Notes: generated by a model from the letters alone, not told the origin. A DNA stretch of 64,000 nt from Diphasiastrum complanatum (GCA_029204225.1 CM055109.1:21758317-21822316), one strand, 5' to 3'. Shown: positions 1 through 11,120, counted from the first letter of the stretch. Numbers and translations are program-made.

Positions 1-352
1 GGATTCATAACCACCTTTTCTTGTGCTGATTCTGATAGTAAAGTACTCGACATAGCGAAGTACCCTTATCATTCACTTATAGGATCTTTGATGTATGCAA
101 TATTGTGTACTAGACCAGATTTAGCATACAATGTTAGCATGTTAAGTCAATTCATGTCTAATACTAGGATCTCCCATTGGAAAGCATTAAAAAGAGTGAT
201 GAGATATATTCAGGGAAGCTTAGATCACATTTTATGTTATGATGGAAATGTTATCGACCCACTCATCCTGCGAGGCTACTCCGACTCATATTGGGGAGGA
301 ACAGTCGCTACCAGAAAATCTACTCCGGGTTCTGTTTCTATCTGGCAAGAAT
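1..352 (+). pseudogene. Ty1/copia reverse transcriptase C-terminus and start of RNase H (fragment)
   Basis: The frame is open from base 1 and runs into the window from the left. It reads the copia signature YHSLIGSLMYA...TRPDLAYNVSMLSQFM, then HWKALKRVMRYIQGS, which is the end of the RT domain. The first RNase H motif follows as YSDSYWGG (usually YSDADWAG), then TRKSTPGS. The coding sequence stops inside RNase H and runs straight into an LTR that starts at 353. The C-terminal RNase H, the usual spacer and the polypurine tract are therefore missing. In a complete element this enzyme copies the RNA intermediate into cDNA in cytoplasmic particles. Dead fragment. Confidence 0.9.
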
Positions 353-859
353 GTTGGAATTTAATCTAACTCCTACTCATCCCAACCGCCCTTCTTCCTT
401 CTCTCAATCTTACTCTCTCAAATGAAACCTACAGGAAATGAACTGTTTATCAACAGTCTACATTTTTGGACTGATTGTCACTATAGTCTGCATTTTTCTT
501 TGCAATTTCTGACAGGCGAAAAACCCCTCATTGTCGCCAAAACCCGACACTATCCACCTTCGGTTTTTAGGCCATTTTAGACACTTCCAAAAATGCGACA
601 CTACTTCACGAAAAATGCAAAAAATACAACACGGATTCTAAGTACAGACTGTCTACGTCTTCACGCTCCAATAACAACTGTTCTAATTAGTCAATTAATC
701 AACTGTTAAGCGATCTTGTAGATGTAGAGCTAGAATAATGCAAGATCTTCCAGTTGCTATATATGTAATTGAGCGATTGAATCAATTAAGGATGAAGATT
801 AGAGAGATAGATCTACGACCAGAATTGGTCTTTCAGTACCTGACTCCTCATAGTTAGTG

Positions 860-937
<78 letters not shown>

Positions 938-1424
938 TATACTCAGAACTTTAGCAATTGATTTGAGTCTGTAAGTAGGATCACGCGCTTATCAGCGCAA
1001 TTGTATTGTGATCTAATTGTTGTTTCACGACATTATTATACAGATTCGTTACTATTCTACATCTTTGCATTCTTGTTGAATGAAACTAAACTCTCATTCC
1101 TTTTACGCAAACATCATTATCAGAGAAATGTATGGCTGTCTCTGATGCCTAAGTTATTTCTACATTCTCTTTATATTAGGTTATCAGCAATAGAGGATTG
1201 CATGGCTGTCTCAAACGCCTAATCGTTTCTGCGATCTCTCTTTCATGGCAGTCTAAGACTCCTACACTGATAATCTTATTCAACACAAAAGAACAGCTCA
1301 CAATCTCCGTTCTCTAAGTAACCCACGATCCTATTAATAAGAATTTTGTTTATCAGTTGGCATCAACATCTAAGCATCAACAGATTGGTATCAAAGTTGA
1401 TAATTTCCAATTCACAAACCAACA
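353..1424 (+). repeat. Copia long terminal repeat (family 1), followed by PBS
   Basis: The LTR begins TGTTGG and ends CCAACA, a 6-base inverted terminal pair. It is followed 3 bases later by a primer-binding site. The same family recurs at 38980-40014 and as a partial copy at 36709-36998. Shared blocks include the first ~70 bases and the segment around 975-1090 (GTAGGATCACGCGC). Length is about 1072 bases. It lies between an RNase H fragment on the left and PBS/gag on the right, so it could be the 3' LTR of one copy and the 5' LTR of another. Confidence 0.8.
861..935. repeat. (TA)n(GA)n compound microsatellite inside the LTR
   Basis: About 46 bases of TA repeat run directly into about 29 bases of GA repeat. 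It lies within the LTR at 353-1424 and is not seen in the related LTR at 38980-40014, so it probably expanded after insertion. Confidence 0.95.
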
Positions 1425-1427
1425 AAG

Positions 1428-1439
1428 TGGTATCAGAGC
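1428..1439 (+). other. Primer-binding site for initiator Met tRNA
   Basis: The sequence TGGTATCAGAGC is the usual copia minus-strand primer site, complementary to the 3' end of plant initiator-Met tRNA. It lies 3 bases after the LTR end at 1424 and fixes the element as plus-strand. Confidence 0.9.
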
Positions 1440-1549
1440 ACAGGTGTACTGGATTACTAGAGTTTAGGATTTATAATAGAACTTAATATGTTCTTGTTCC
1501 ATAGAGCTATTTCATTTCGTTTGTGTTCTATCTCTGCTACTCGATTATA

Positions 1550-3188
1550 GTGGAAGGTTCAACCGCAGAGATCCGCTTGATCAACAAATTCAACGGAGAT
1601 GACTTCCACATGTGGAAGTAAGACAAGGATGATATTAATTGAGAAGGATCTTTGGGGATACGTAAACGGTTCAATAGCCAAACCGGCAGAACCTGAATTC
1701 CTTCTAGCATGGGAAGCGAAGGATCGCAAAGCACTTGGCATTGTATTCTTGAGTTTGAAAAGACACTCAGATTGCTCATGTATCAAATAGCACCACCTCC
1801 AAAGAAGCGTGAGATATCCTAACAAGTATCTACGAGACTTCAGATGTATCGACTCACCTCTTTCTAAGGAAGAAGGTACTTACACTCAAGATGAGCGAAG
1901 GCAACTCAGTCAGCGATCACTAGAATGAATTCAAATAGTTGCTGAATCAACTTGCTGCAATAGGTTCTCCTATATCAGAAGTAGACTCAACGATGTCTCT
2001 TCTTGCTAGTCTTCCATCCTCCTAAGATAATCTAGTATTGCTTTTATGCAATACTCCTGCGCTGTCTCTTCAGAAGTTGACAACAAGTCTATTGTAGGAA
2101 GAAGTCAGGATAAAGAGCTTATCAGCAATGAGTAGCAAGTCAATGGGATTGTACTCTAATAAGCATCAGTCCAAGAAGAAGCACTTCAAGGACAAGAACA
2201 CAAAGTCAGAGCAGTCAGATTCAATGCAACAATCACAACATTGAATCTGGCTACTCTGCCTTGTACATGCATCATAACAAATTGGTCAAGGATATGAATA
2301 TCAATGTTCAGTCTACAGCTAATCAGATTGTCTGTGAAAATTGTTTACTAGGGAAACAACCTAGAACAAAATTTCCAAGAGGACAAGCCAGGAGAGCGAA
2401 GTCCATTCTTTAACTAACTCGCAGTGATTTATGTGGTCCTATGAGCGTACCCTCCTTGGGTCAAGCTCTACATTTTATTACATTCATTGATGACCACTCC
2501 CAGTTCACTAGAATTATGTTCATAAATAACAAGTCAGAAGCATGCAATTGCTTCAAACAATTCAAGCAATATGCTGAGAATCAGACTGGTTAGAGAATCA
2601 AGGCCCTACGGTCTGATTCAGGGGGAGAGTACCTACATCTGGCATGCACCATCAGTTCACAGCCAATTACACTCCACAGCAGAATGGTGTAGCTGAGCAA
2701 GAACCGGACACTATTGGAAGCTGCACAATCCATGATTGTTAATGCTCAACTACCCAAGAGCTTTTGGGCTGAAGCAATTTCTACTGCCTGCTATCTGCAA
2801 AATTATTCCAGCATGAAGGCAGTCGACTCCAAGATACCCTTTGAAGCCTATGCTCAAATACCATCTGATCTGAGGAAGAAACTAGACCCAATAAGCTGTA
2901 AGTACATCCTTATTGGCTATTCAACATCACACAAGACTTATCACATTTATGATGTCGAGATAGGTCAAATCTCAATCAGCCATGATGTTGTCTTCCTTGA
3001 AGACAGATTCCATGATTTTAAGCAGCAGCAGCCAATGCAGGAGTCTGTCACAATTGTTCCATTCTGCATCAATAGGCATCGACCTACAAATGTTCAAATG
3101 CACGAGTTTGTCCCAATAGCTCCAATCACTATTGATGGGCCTAGATCCACGACTATTCAACCACAAGCTGAAGCCATCCCTATCATCT
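1550..3188 (+). pseudogene. Degenerate copia gag and integrase polyprotein
   Basis: With frameshifts and stops ignored, the region reads a gag N-terminus (LINKFNGDDFHMWK, then ILIEKDLWGYVNGS near 1570-1670). Further gag follows near 1810-2130 (LRKKVLTLKMSEGNSVSDH). After a deletion come GAG-pre-integrase (YMHHNKLVKDMNI, near 2260), an integrase core with DLCGPMSVPSLGQALHFITFIDD and LRSDSGGEY (about 2425-2640), and the integrase C-terminus NRTLLEAAQSMIVNAQLPKSFWAEAISTA (2703-2800). The zinc knuckle and protease appear deleted near 2245. The last open stretch (2714-3188) is cut at 3189 by the LTR of another element. Not functional. Confidence 0.85.
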
Positions 3189-4511
3189 TGATGGGGCAAG
3201 GTAAGAATAGAGAACGTGAACGGAGAAGAGAGCAAAAATTTTGCAGAACAGCTCTCCCATTACAATCAACTGCTAGATGCAAAAATAGTCTAATAGAGAG
3301 CTTATGCTAAGTATAATCACAGCTTTAAATGTTCTGATTGCCCAAGGAGATCGTAAAAATTAGTTCATACTTAGAAAAACGAGAGTACAGTCCATCGAAG
3401 AGATTAGAAATGGTTTATGTGTATGGTATTATTGGAAATCAGATTCAATATGAAGTCTAGTTTTGAAATAGATGGAAAAGCAGTATGATATAGTGAGTTC
3501 CTCAGATGTCAAAGACAACCATCATCTAATCAGAAGCGAAGGAGTTGTAGACGTCCGTGTTCTGATCAGAGTGAGTAAACAAGCGCGATCAAACAACGAT
3601 AAAGTGCATTCAATCCCAACAAGCATTCATCTACATTATACACAGATAGAAAAGCATGCTGCTGCTATATTACACTGAAGCACAATAAAATAGCAATTAC
3701 AACCAAAATTGCAGCGTAACTGGGAGGCTCAAATCATATGTCTCATGGACGGAGTATCACATAGAGTGTGCCTAGGTGATCCATTTATAAATTGCATCCA
3801 TGTATTAGTTACAATAAATGTTTATCATCTAATTAGACAAGCCATTGTACTTGGAAGTATTGGCTTGAGATGACAACTGTACATTGTGTACACAGCCAAC
3901 CTATAGGGAATGTTGACGCGGATGAGGATGCTGCAATTAGAGCTCTCACTTCGCATGTTACATGAAGTGGCTTTCTCTCACTTCGCATTTTTGGGAAGTC
4001 ACTGGGAACGTTCCTCACTGAAAATAGATAACTATCGGGTTTTTTTTTCTCTCTTCAAGATTTTGCGAAAAAGTTGACAGTGCCCTTAAAAAGACGTCAC
4101 TGTCCTTAAAAAGTTGACGGTGTCTTTAAAAAGGCGACACTATCCTTTAAAAAACTGACAGTGCCCTTAAAACAAATTTGCTTCTTTAAAATAGTTGAAA
4201 GGAAGAAGTTTAAGACAAGTGTCACTTTTTTGAAAAAATGTGAAAAAAGCCAACACTATCGCAAAAAGTTGAATTTGTGAACTAGGCTGAAGTGTCGCTT
4301 TTTGAAAAAAACTGACACTGTTGCCTTTCGGAAAAAAGCGAAAAAGTCAACATTGTCGCAAAAAGTTGAATTTGTGAACTATGCTGACGTGTCGCTCTTT
4401 GGGAAAAGCCGACACTGTCGCTTTTCGGGAAAAGCCGATACGGTGAAAAACGTAGTTCATTTCTACAGACTACAACTATAGAAGCCAAGCAGCCAATAGT
4501 ACCTATCATCA
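3189..4511 (-). repeat. LTR of a second, minus-strand copia element (3' LTR, full length)
   Basis: It starts TGATGGGG and ends TATCATCA on the plus strand, so TGATG/CATCA form matched ends. The first ~830 bases align with 5213-6040, which identifies an LTR pair. It interrupts the integrase of the first element. Inside, 4069-4172 holds about five ~21-base units of the type TTAAAAAG[T/G]TGACAGTGTC, and 4257-4440 holds a 97-base tandem duplication (CGCAAAAAGTTGAATTTGTG). Confidence 0.75.
4069..4172. repeat. Tandem ~21-base subrepeats within LTR
   Basis: About five imperfect units alternate (C/T)TTAAAAA with a CGACACTGTCC-like core, written in both orientations (GACAGTG / CACTGTC). Subrepeats of this kind are common in U3 regions, where they often act as enhancers; that role here is inference. 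Confidence 0.6.
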
Positions 4512-5198
4512 GATCAAACCAAGCCAGCTCGAGCAGATCTGGAAAAATTCAAGAAAAAGCATCATCGCATCCTGGTCAACCAAACGTCTGCGAATGATTT
4601 ACTCCAAGGATGATTTTTAGATGGCTGACACTAGGCTTGTGTCCATGCCAGACTTCATAAGGAGTTTTGTTGTTGACGGCTTTGGTGCTGGACCTATTCT
4701 GTAAGTAACAGGCTGTGGCAGTAGCTTCTGTCCAGAACTTCGCAGGTAGATGTGATTGATGTAGCATGGATCTGGCTAAGTTGAGAATTGTCCGATTCTT
4801 CCTTTCTACAAGCCCATTCTATTGAGGTGAATAGGAAGTGGTGAACTGCCTTCTAATACATCATCTAGTGGTTACATCACGAGTCTCATAGAAATTTGAC
4901 AACAAATCTAATGCATCCTTAGAGTTTTTGTATGTGGTAACGTGGGATATTTTGGAATCGGCCAGATTGAGTGTGATACACCATCTTCTGGTTTCAAGTC
5001 AGCACCTTCTACTACATCCCAAAGATCTCTATCTATCAACATCATCCGGAGTTTTAACTTCCAGATGTAGAAGTTAGAACCATTGAACTTGTCAATGATT
5101 CTAGCCTCGTTGGATGATGACGAAGAGTTACCAATATGAGACATGTTAACAGTAATACAAATGGAACAAACTTAATCTCTCAGTTTATTTGAGCTACG
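4512..5198 (-). pseudogene. Internal remnant of the second copia element (integrase end fused to gag start)
   Basis: On the minus strand, 5144 down to about 5000 encodes a gag start: MSHIGNSSSSSNEARIIDKF, then YIWKLKLRMMLIDRDLWDVV. 4767 down to 4576 encodes an integrase tail: MLHQSHLPAKFWTEATATAC, then TPYEVWHGHKPSVSHL. The zinc knuckle, protease, most of integrase, RT and RNase H are missing, so about 0.7 kb remains of an expected 4-5 kb. The element cannot move on its own. Confidence 0.85.
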
Positions 5199-5210
5199 CT
5201 TTGATACCAA
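5199..5210 (-). other. PBS of the second copia element
   Basis: The plus-strand reading ends CTTTGATACCAA, so the minus strand gives TTGGTATCAAAG, a variant of the initiator-Met tRNA site. It lies 2 bases inside the LTR that starts at 5213 and shows that the element reads leftward. Confidence 0.75.
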
Positions 5211-5212
5211 TC

Positions 5213-6040
5213 TGATGGGGCAAGATAAGAATAGAGAATGTGAACCGTAAAGAGAGCAAAAATATATCAAAACAGCTCTCCCATTACAATTAGCTGCTAG
5301 ATGCAAAAACAGTCTAATAGAAAGCTTATGCTAAGTATAATCACAGCTTTAAGTATTCTGTTTGCCCAACAGAATCTTAAAAATCAGTTTATACTCACAA
5401 AAACGAGAGTCTAGTCCACTAAAGATATTAGAAATTGTTTGTGTGTGTGGTATTATTGGAAATCAAACTCAATATGAAGTTTAGTTCTGAAATAGATGGA
5501 AGAGCAATATGCTATCGCGAGTTTCTCAAACGTTAAAGACAGCCATCGTCTGATCATAAGCGAAGGAGTCATAGACGTTTGTGTTCTAATCAGAGTGAGT
5601 AAACAAGCACGATCAAACAACAATAAAGTGCATTTAATCACAACAAGCATTCATTCACATTATACACATAGTAACTGGAAGGCTCAAATCTTACGTCTCG
5701 TGGACAGAGCATCACATAGACTGTTTGGATGATCCCTTTATAGATTGCATCCATGTATTAATTACAATAAATGTTTGTCATCTAATTAGGCAAGCCATTG
5801 TACTTGGAAGTATTGGCTTGAAATGACAACTATACATTGTGTACACAGCCAACCTGTAGGGAATGTTGACGCGGACGAGGACACTGCAAATAGAGCTCTC
5901 ACTTCACATTTTATGTGAAGTGGCTTTCTCTCACTTTGCATTTTTGGAAAGTCACTGGGAACGTTCCTTGTTGAAAATAGACGATTGTCGATTTTTTTCT
6001 GTCTTTAGGATTTTGCGAAAAAGTTGACAGTGCTTTTTAA
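5213..6040 (-). repeat. 5' LTR (truncated) of the second copia element
   Basis: It aligns nearly base for base with 3189-4062, with small indels. Similarity stops at about 6040, where unrelated coiled-coil coding DNA begins. The outer ~450 bases of the LTR are therefore missing and no target-site duplication can be tested. Confidence 0.8.
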
Positions 6041-6920
6041 AAGATGAAATCTTTCCATTTAGATCTCCTTGGCATTGGCACATAGTGAGAATCTACCCGC
6101 AATTGTCGAGGGTTGGCAACGTAACTCTTGATGGAATCCAAAGCTTTCTCGAAAACTATTTTTTGCCAAGCCGACTGCTCGCCCAATGCTGGTAGTTTAT
6201 CCAACTCCTTCTGGGCCTCTATCTCAGAGTTCTTGGACTTGATAATCCATCCTCCCCTCGAGGACTCATGCGGATGTTGATGCAAAAAGCTTTGGATATG
6301 GTCCTCGATGGTAACCAATTTTTGAAACAAAGGCATGGGCCTCAATGTGGATGGACCTTCTTCCATGGCCTGAACGTCTAATATATCGTGGATTTCTGGC
6401 CCGTCCAATCCTGTATCCATGTCTCCCTAATTTTGATGCTGAGGCGAGAATTGTGGCATCACAAGGACTAGAATATGAGGGCCAGCTTCCAATACTTGAG
6501 CGGTTGCCTTTGTAATCTTTGATGATTGCTTTTGCTTTGGCTAGCTCAGTGGTTGCCGTACATTTGAGTTTATCAAATTTTTCTTGAAACCCTACCAACG
6601 AAGTGCGGTAGGTTTCAACTTTCCCGAACAAGTATCGGATTTTGTCTAGTGTGACTGGACGATCAGGCACTTGTGTTTGCAGATAAGAATCACGTTCAAG
6701 GGTGGTCACATTCAATTCACCTTGAAGACGTCCGCGTTCAAGCCCGGTCAAATCCAATTGACATGCCAATAGCAACACCTGTTGTTTGGAATCTTGGACA
6801 ACTTTGTCCACTTGGTCTTGTGCAGTTGCAATGCATCCTGAAGAGTTCCCACATAGCCTTCAAGAGAATCAGCTGTTTGTTGGGCACTAGAGGAGCTACA
6901 AACATCAAAAGGGCCGTCTA
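6037..6920 (-). pseudogene. Unrecognised coiled-coil protein remnant with a frameshift
   Basis: Reading leftward from 6811, the frame starts MDKVVQDSKQQVLLLACQLD and runs through a heptad-rich stretch (LERGRLQGELNVTTLERD...YRTSLVGFQEKFDKL) to KAKAIIKDYKGN near 6500. It then loses frame. The sense continues in another frame from 6420 down (MDTGLDGPEIHDILD...IEDHIQSFLHQHPHESSRGG) to 6037. One shift and one stop (near 6424) separate the halves. I recognise no domain beyond the coiled coil. Similar character is seen at 63553-63813. It may be a gag-like or accessory protein of a gypsy element, or a captured host gene; undecided. Confidence 0.45.
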
Positions 6921-7168
6921 AGAAATGCCACGTAGGATAAAATTAATGCCGAATTTTAAAACTCCGACGGACTTTCAGGTCCAGTTTAGCTTAACCTTAC
7001 TAGTAATGTGTAGTTAACATGACATAATTATGACGCATGCAACTGCGACTTCAAGAACCTATGATGCTCATTAACAAACTTTTTCAAATTTGAAAATGAG
7101 ATTGTGTCCCTCGTTTAACTAGCGAGAGAATAAACATAGAATCTCAAGTATGCCATAGATGAAGAATA
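6921..7168. other. Unassigned spacer
   Basis: No coding signal, RNA or repeat is recognised here. It joins the coiled-coil remnant to copy A of the unrecognised gene family. Confidence 0.4.
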
Positions 7169-8663
7169 GTGTCTATTTTCTTTTTGATATGTCAGCTGAT
7201 GCTTGCAGAGATGTCTCAGTTTCATCTACACATTGTTCTCCCTGCCGAGAATGCTCCGATAGCTAAAAGAGGAGTAGTAAAAGAATCCACAGTTTCTCCA
7301 CTTGATATGATCGCTCACAGAGTCAACCAAAGAAAGAATTACGATTTGTGGATTGACGGAAGTCTATATCCATTGGATCCGAGCTCGATGCAAGCTCCAC
7401 AACTCCAATCCATCACATAATTAATAAAGTTTTTGTGTGACGGAGAAAATAGTTTACTGGGTTCTTGTGAAAGATTGATGACTTATGGTGTTGCAAACTC
7501 GGTCCAGAAAATACAGAGTTTAGAATGTATGTTAAATGGTTTGCTTGCTGACTATAGAAAAAAAAAAAGACTGCATTATTACAGACAAAAGAAGATAATG
7601 CACGTATACATAATATTATGTTAAATTTGAATGCAAGTAATGATCAATTCCAACAAGTTGTTCAAACATTACGTATATCAAATGACCAGTTAAAAGAAGA
7701 AACTCGCATATTAGATAAGAAATTAAAAAGAAACAAGCGAAAAAAAATTCTGAAGGACATTGATGAGCTTTCGCTAAATGGAGGCCAACGAAAAAAAGGA
7801 TTCAAGCATTCAAGTAAGGATTTGATTTGAATCAGTTTTATTTTAGTTTTGTGAAGTAGCATGACATTTATTATGTGTCCTATTTGAGTTTATTGATTTT
7901 CATAATCATTTGCAGATCAACATTGGTTGCAAATGAGCATCTGAAGAACAATGACCTGATCGAAAAATCATTGAGTTCGGTATTGACAACCAAGTCCACA
8001 AAGTCTTTATTGGACAATAATCGATATTCTCGAATCAAGTCCAAGGTCACTGAGGCTTTGATGTACGAGGTCTGTAAGGTAATCGACCAAACGTTAATTT
8101 AGGGAGCATGTGATTTCTCAAGTATTACCAGGGAGGCATTTGCCAGTATATTTAAAACTATTAAAGAGGCTTTTGGACAATTGCATGTTAGAAAATTTCC
8201 CATTCCTCGCCCTTTTCAGATAAGTTGGAGAGAGATGTATTGAATAAGGGTATGCAAAACGTCATTGGAATCCCTTTTCACATCAATGAGATTTACAATT
8301 CAAAGTCTGGCAATTTGTCATATAACTCTACCAACAACTTATTTGTGGATTTGAATCATTTATTGAGATTTATAGTGAAATTCTATAATATTACAAGTGT
8401 TAGTATGAGCAAACTTATTCTGGTGGTCAAGCTAGATGAATCGAAAGTTATAAAAGGACAAAAGTTGGAAAGCGGTAAGTATTACTCTCATGGAGCATTG
8501 AGCAAAGCAGCAAACTCAAGGGATCTCAACTTCAGTGTGCAATCAGAAAACAACATATGGTGGCTAGCATGTTTTCAGGTAAAAAATGGCTGTTATTCAT
8601 GTGCAATTTCTTTTGGTAAGTGTTTTGAATATATAAAAATTTGTGATTCCATATGTTGAACAG
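7169..8663 (+). pseudogene. Copy A of an unrecognised spliced gene family (degenerate)
   Basis: Collinear with copy B at 56275-57790. Segments in order: KRGVVKESTVSPLD (about 7268-7310); GSCERLMTYG (about 7460-7490); a basic coiled coil, NDQFQQVVQTLRI...LDKKLKRNKRKK (7618-7750); DELSLNGGQRKK, then an exon end at a GTAAGG donor (7816). After a ~100-base intron ending TTTGCAG (7915) comes STLVANEHLKNNDLIEKSLS. Later come CDFSSITREAFASIFKTIKEAFGQ (8109-8185) and NVIGIPFHINEIYN...YNSTNNLFVDLNH (8252-8360). A run of seven A bases near 7791 is one short of keeping the frame used by copy B, and there are in-frame stops, so this copy is broken. No family is recognised. The match to B shows that it was once coding. 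Confidence 0.6.
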
Positions 8664-9474
8664 GTCATCAAGGAGGATCACGATGTTATTTCCTAGATTT
8701 TTAGCAGAACAAGTTATCCAGATATCATAAAGGATCATATGTGTAATGAAGCTGTCCTAATGCTTTCATGAACTTTGGTTAGGAATGGACACCATTAGGA
8801 GGCTCAAAACATCAAAAAATAGTGTATTTTTGTTATTTTGGGCATGAATACCTACTAAATGGGAGTCTGAATCTATTGGTTATCGTTACAAGCTTAAAGA
8901 TATGATGGACTGCGTCTGTTTTGAGCCATCATGCATCCAATTTGGATAGGTGAGTATTAGACACCATCATGTTGAAGTTTTGCTTGTTGAAGGAGGCCAA
9001 AAATGTATTTTTTGCATGATCTGAGCCTATTATTGCTTGCTGGACCTGTTAGAACCTTCTATGCCTCTCTAATAAACCTTAATAGAGTGCTTGTAACCTC
9101 TGATTGGATGCTTGTTGGGCTGGAGTTGAATTTTTTATGATACCACCTTCAAAAAGTGCACCCTCCTACCTGATTTTCTGTCATTTATAGATCGCATGTG
9201 TGAAGCAAGTTGATGTGGCAAGTGCCTTGTAGATCTAGTTTCCCTTCGTACTGTGCTTTACAGCGACCAATTTGGGTCTTGTAGAGAAAGTTATGGTTGT
9301 CGGAAGTTTGGCAATTTTTGAACTAAAATTTTCAAAATTTTCGAAATGTTCTGATGCATGCATGCTTGTAACTCAGTGTAGTGATTGTCCGTTGATGAAA
9401 ATGTATGGATAGACCTGTATGTATGCTTGGAGCATCTTTCATGCGTAATCAGTAGATTGATCAGATGACTGCTT
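8664..9474. other. Intergenic, nothing recognised
   Basis: AT-rich single-copy-looking DNA without convincing ORFs. It ends where the gypsy LTR starts (TGTAGTGG at 9475). Confidence 0.4.
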
Positions 9475-10227
9475 TGTAGTGGGTTTCTTTCCTTGCCTAT
9501 CCTCAACCCAAGATCTAATCAATCTAGCATCAAGGAGATGAAGTTAGTTGTCACACGTAAGTTCGTTCCTATGAGAGCGATAGCAGATTTCAGATTTCAG
9601 CATGAATGGAAGATCCACATCTACTCTAACATCCATTAATCCTAAGCATTAACACTACAATCATTAACACTAAGATCCACAATGAAGATAGCTTACCCTT
9701 TCTCTCTCTCCCTTTCTCTCTCATAAAAAGTAGAAAAACACGCAACCCCAATAACAATCAGATCCAACAATTGATAAATCCAAAGAAAGCATGAGAGATG
9801 GAGAAAAAGTGATAGAGAGCAAGGACTTTCATAAATCCATTTCACAAGAGAACCGATTTGCTTTATTGAAATGAAGATATGTACATGTGTAGCAAACTCG
9901 AGTTGGTACCTTTTTATAGCAGAGAGGAGGACCCTGGCCTTTGAATCCTATTGGTCCATTTTTGCCTCCCTAATTATTCAAAAAAAAAGAGTGGAAACCA
10001 TCCAAAATTGGAGGGAACCAATTTGAATTTGAATTTGAACCAATTTTGGTGGGAGTCCCAACTTTATTCGCTAACTTGACATTTAGGCCCTGCGACATTA
10101 AAAGTCCCACAAAAAAGGCCTAAAGTCCAACTATGTGATCATCGGGTTGGACTTACACATGCAGGGTGCCAAATCTCTCTCACTTATTAGGGTAAGGATT
10201 GCCTTGGGATCCGCAAACTCTTCAACA
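9475..10227 (-). repeat. Gypsy LTR (3' LTR of a minus-strand element)
   Basis: It begins TGTAGTGGGTTTC on the plus strand and probably ends at TTCAACA (10227), next to a purine tract on the minus strand (GGTGGGGGA). The first ~150 bases repeat at 14335-14483. The far half is also found, in opposite orientation, at 33180-33470 (shared AATAAGTGAGAG, GTAAGTCCAAC, GATGATCACA, AATGTCGCA). The outer end was inferred from the polypurine tract, so it may be off by a few bases. Confidence 0.7.
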
Positions 10228-10830
10228 ATATCCCCCACCAAAACTGGTGGCGGTCCCACAACACCTGCAAGATGTAGTTACTGTGGGCTTTTATTTGCAT
10301 CACGGCGAATTTTTATTAAATGATATTGCACCTTGTCCATAAAATCGAGTCGGGCAGTGTTGAAATCTAAGTTGTGCAGCAAAAAACAATGGTGGGCTCC
10401 AGCGGAATTGATCATGGAGGTGATGACTTCCGAAAAGTTAAACTCTTCTTCGAAGTAGACGGTGATGTCTTGCTAGAACTCTGACTTGAGGAATCTTCGT
10501 CAACTTTTTCTTTGTCTTTATCCAGTAAGGGTGGCACATTCTTTGAATCAATCTTTTGAGGTGGATTTTCTCATTTTAGGATCGTATTATAGTGGATTAT
10601 CTTGTTGACACAATTAACTTGTTGTACAGTCAATCGTTGCAAGGGCTTTATTCTAGTTGATAGTATCGGTTTGAGAATCGTAATGTACTCCCCAATTTTT
10701 CACTACTCGGTCACAAGTATGATCCGTTGTTGATGAATCATCATCCTCTTTTTGAGCCACTGGTTTGATAGTCCAAGTTACAGGATCAACATTGACTGCT
10801 CGTTCATGATTTTCAAAAGTGATTATCCTG
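10228..10830 (-). other. 3' internal region of the gypsy element, pol not visible
   Basis: This 600-base stretch lies between the protease remnant and the polypurine tract. It translates on the minus strand to broken acidic and basic text (for example SKNVPPLLDKDKEKVDED near 10495-10540), with no RT, RNase H or integrase motif. In a complete gypsy element several kilobases of pol would be here. Confidence 0.5.
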
Positions 10831-11120
10831 GTACTCTAGTTATGAATTACTTGCGCAACTTGTAACCATGGGTGTCCCAATAGGACTCGGTAGACATTTG
10901 GTGCTTCTGGTAAGTCCATTACTACGAAAGTAATGACAAACTATACTCCAGCAATTTTGACAAGTATATCTTCAACCATTCCTCTCGGACGAACTGTAGT
11001 TTGATCAACCAGCTTAATGGTGAAAGTCACAGGCTTTATCTTTGTAAGGCCCCACTTTGCACATAGCTTTGTAGAAATTAGATTAACTCCCAAACTGTCA
11101 TCTATCACGGCTGCTTTGTT
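10831..11120 (-). pseudogene. Gypsy aspartic protease remnant
   Basis: Reading leftward, the sense is VIDDSLGVNLISTKLCAKWG, later VDQTTVRPRGMVEDILVKIAGV, and VLLGHPWLQVAQVIHN near 10870. This is the layout of retropepsin domains in plant gypsy polyproteins: a D-S/T-G-like start, a beta-strand core, then a hydrophobic LLG.PWL segment. The catalytic triad is degenerate (DDSLG). It directly follows the long gag frame that ends near 11105. Inactive. Confidence 0.6.
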
